This document shows, piece after piece, positions 6,449 to 6,529 of a stretch of DNA of 6,529 nt. Source of the DNA: Caldifarciminota bacterium UBA3079 (GTDB taxonomy: Bacteria > Hydrothermota > Tepidihabitantia > Tepidihabitantales > Tepidihabitantaceae); the NCBI GenBank assembly GCA_002366635.1, contig DFBN01000087.1, positions 1-6,529 of the forward strand, in the 5' to 3' direction. Numbering within the stretch: the first letter of the stretch is position 1; every line of letters begins with the position of its first letter. The notes beneath the pieces were generated by a model, which saw nothing but the letters and a program-made list of their open reading frames with translations, searched no databases and was not told the DNA's origin. A program made the translations under genes and the position numbers.

Positions 6449-6529
6449 ATGGCTGTAAAATACGGCACAAAGAAAAAGGCCGCTAAGAAAAAGACCGTGA
6501 AGAGGACGACAAAGAAAAAGACAACGAAG
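6449..6529 (+). CDS. Lysine-rich basic protein, possibly histone H1-like, 3'-partial
   Basis: Twenty-seven codons are visible before the window ends: MAVKYGTKKK, AAKKKTVKRT, TKKKTTK. About half of the residues are Lys or Arg, with Thr and Ala filling the rest, the composition of bacterial histone H1-like (Hc1-type) proteins or the basic tails of nucleoid proteins. No folded domain is visible yet, so a ribosomal or HU protein with a basic extension is also possible. The start is well supported by the full Shine-Dalgarno and the upstream promoter. Lysines use both AAA and AAG. The gene appears to be its own transcription unit. A DNA- or RNA-binding role is inferred from charge only. Confidence 0.75.
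   Translation, partial: MAVKYGTKKKAAKKKTVKRTTKKKTTK

Overview
The window reads as bacterial chromosome of about 50% GC, probably from an uncultured member of the FCB superphylum. Candidate phylum WOR-3/Stahlbacteria is my best guess. That rests on remembered family style: long secreted proteins built of 'VDSGT...VRCSTALAGDENPxND' units, next to PorV/UPF0164-type barrels. No rRNA, tRNA or taxonomic marker gene is present. All three genes are on the + strand. I see no mobile element, CRISPR array, RNA gene or integration site.

Layout. (1) Positions 2-4675 are the 3' part of a very large gene, open at the left edge. It encodes a secreted or surface protein: the end of one repeat, 12 complete repeats of 103-104 residues (CARDB-like beta-sandwich modules), two NEW3-like domains of about 124 residues, each with a Ca-binding type Asp/Asn loop, and a 26-residue tail that looks like an aborted third NEW3-like domain. 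Ten consecutive repeat starts are separated by exactly 312 bp, with no net indel despite clear sequence divergence. (2) A 127-base gap follows, holding a small perfect hairpin and a strong ribosome binding site. The site places the next start at 4803 rather than at the upstream in-frame ATG at 4767. (3) Positions 4803-6296 encode a 497-residue PorV/UPF0164-like outer-membrane beta-barrel with two carboxypeptidase-regulatory-like domains fused to its C-terminus. (4) A 152-base AT-rich intergenic region carries a good sigma70-type promoter and a full-consensus Shine-Dalgarno. (5) From 6449 a lysine-rich small basic protein begins and runs off the right edge.

How it may fit together (inference): genes 1 and 2 look co-transcribed. 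A giant extracellular repeat protein encoded beside a PorV-like barrel suggests a surface-display or secretion pair, although no recognisable C-terminal sorting domain is visible on the large protein. The lysine-rich gene has its own promoter and is probably an unrelated housekeeping or nucleoid gene. I do not see a clearly new biological system. The most notable points are the strict 312-bp repeat register, the one-cysteine-per-repeat pattern, the apparently truncated last domain and the fused barrel architecture.
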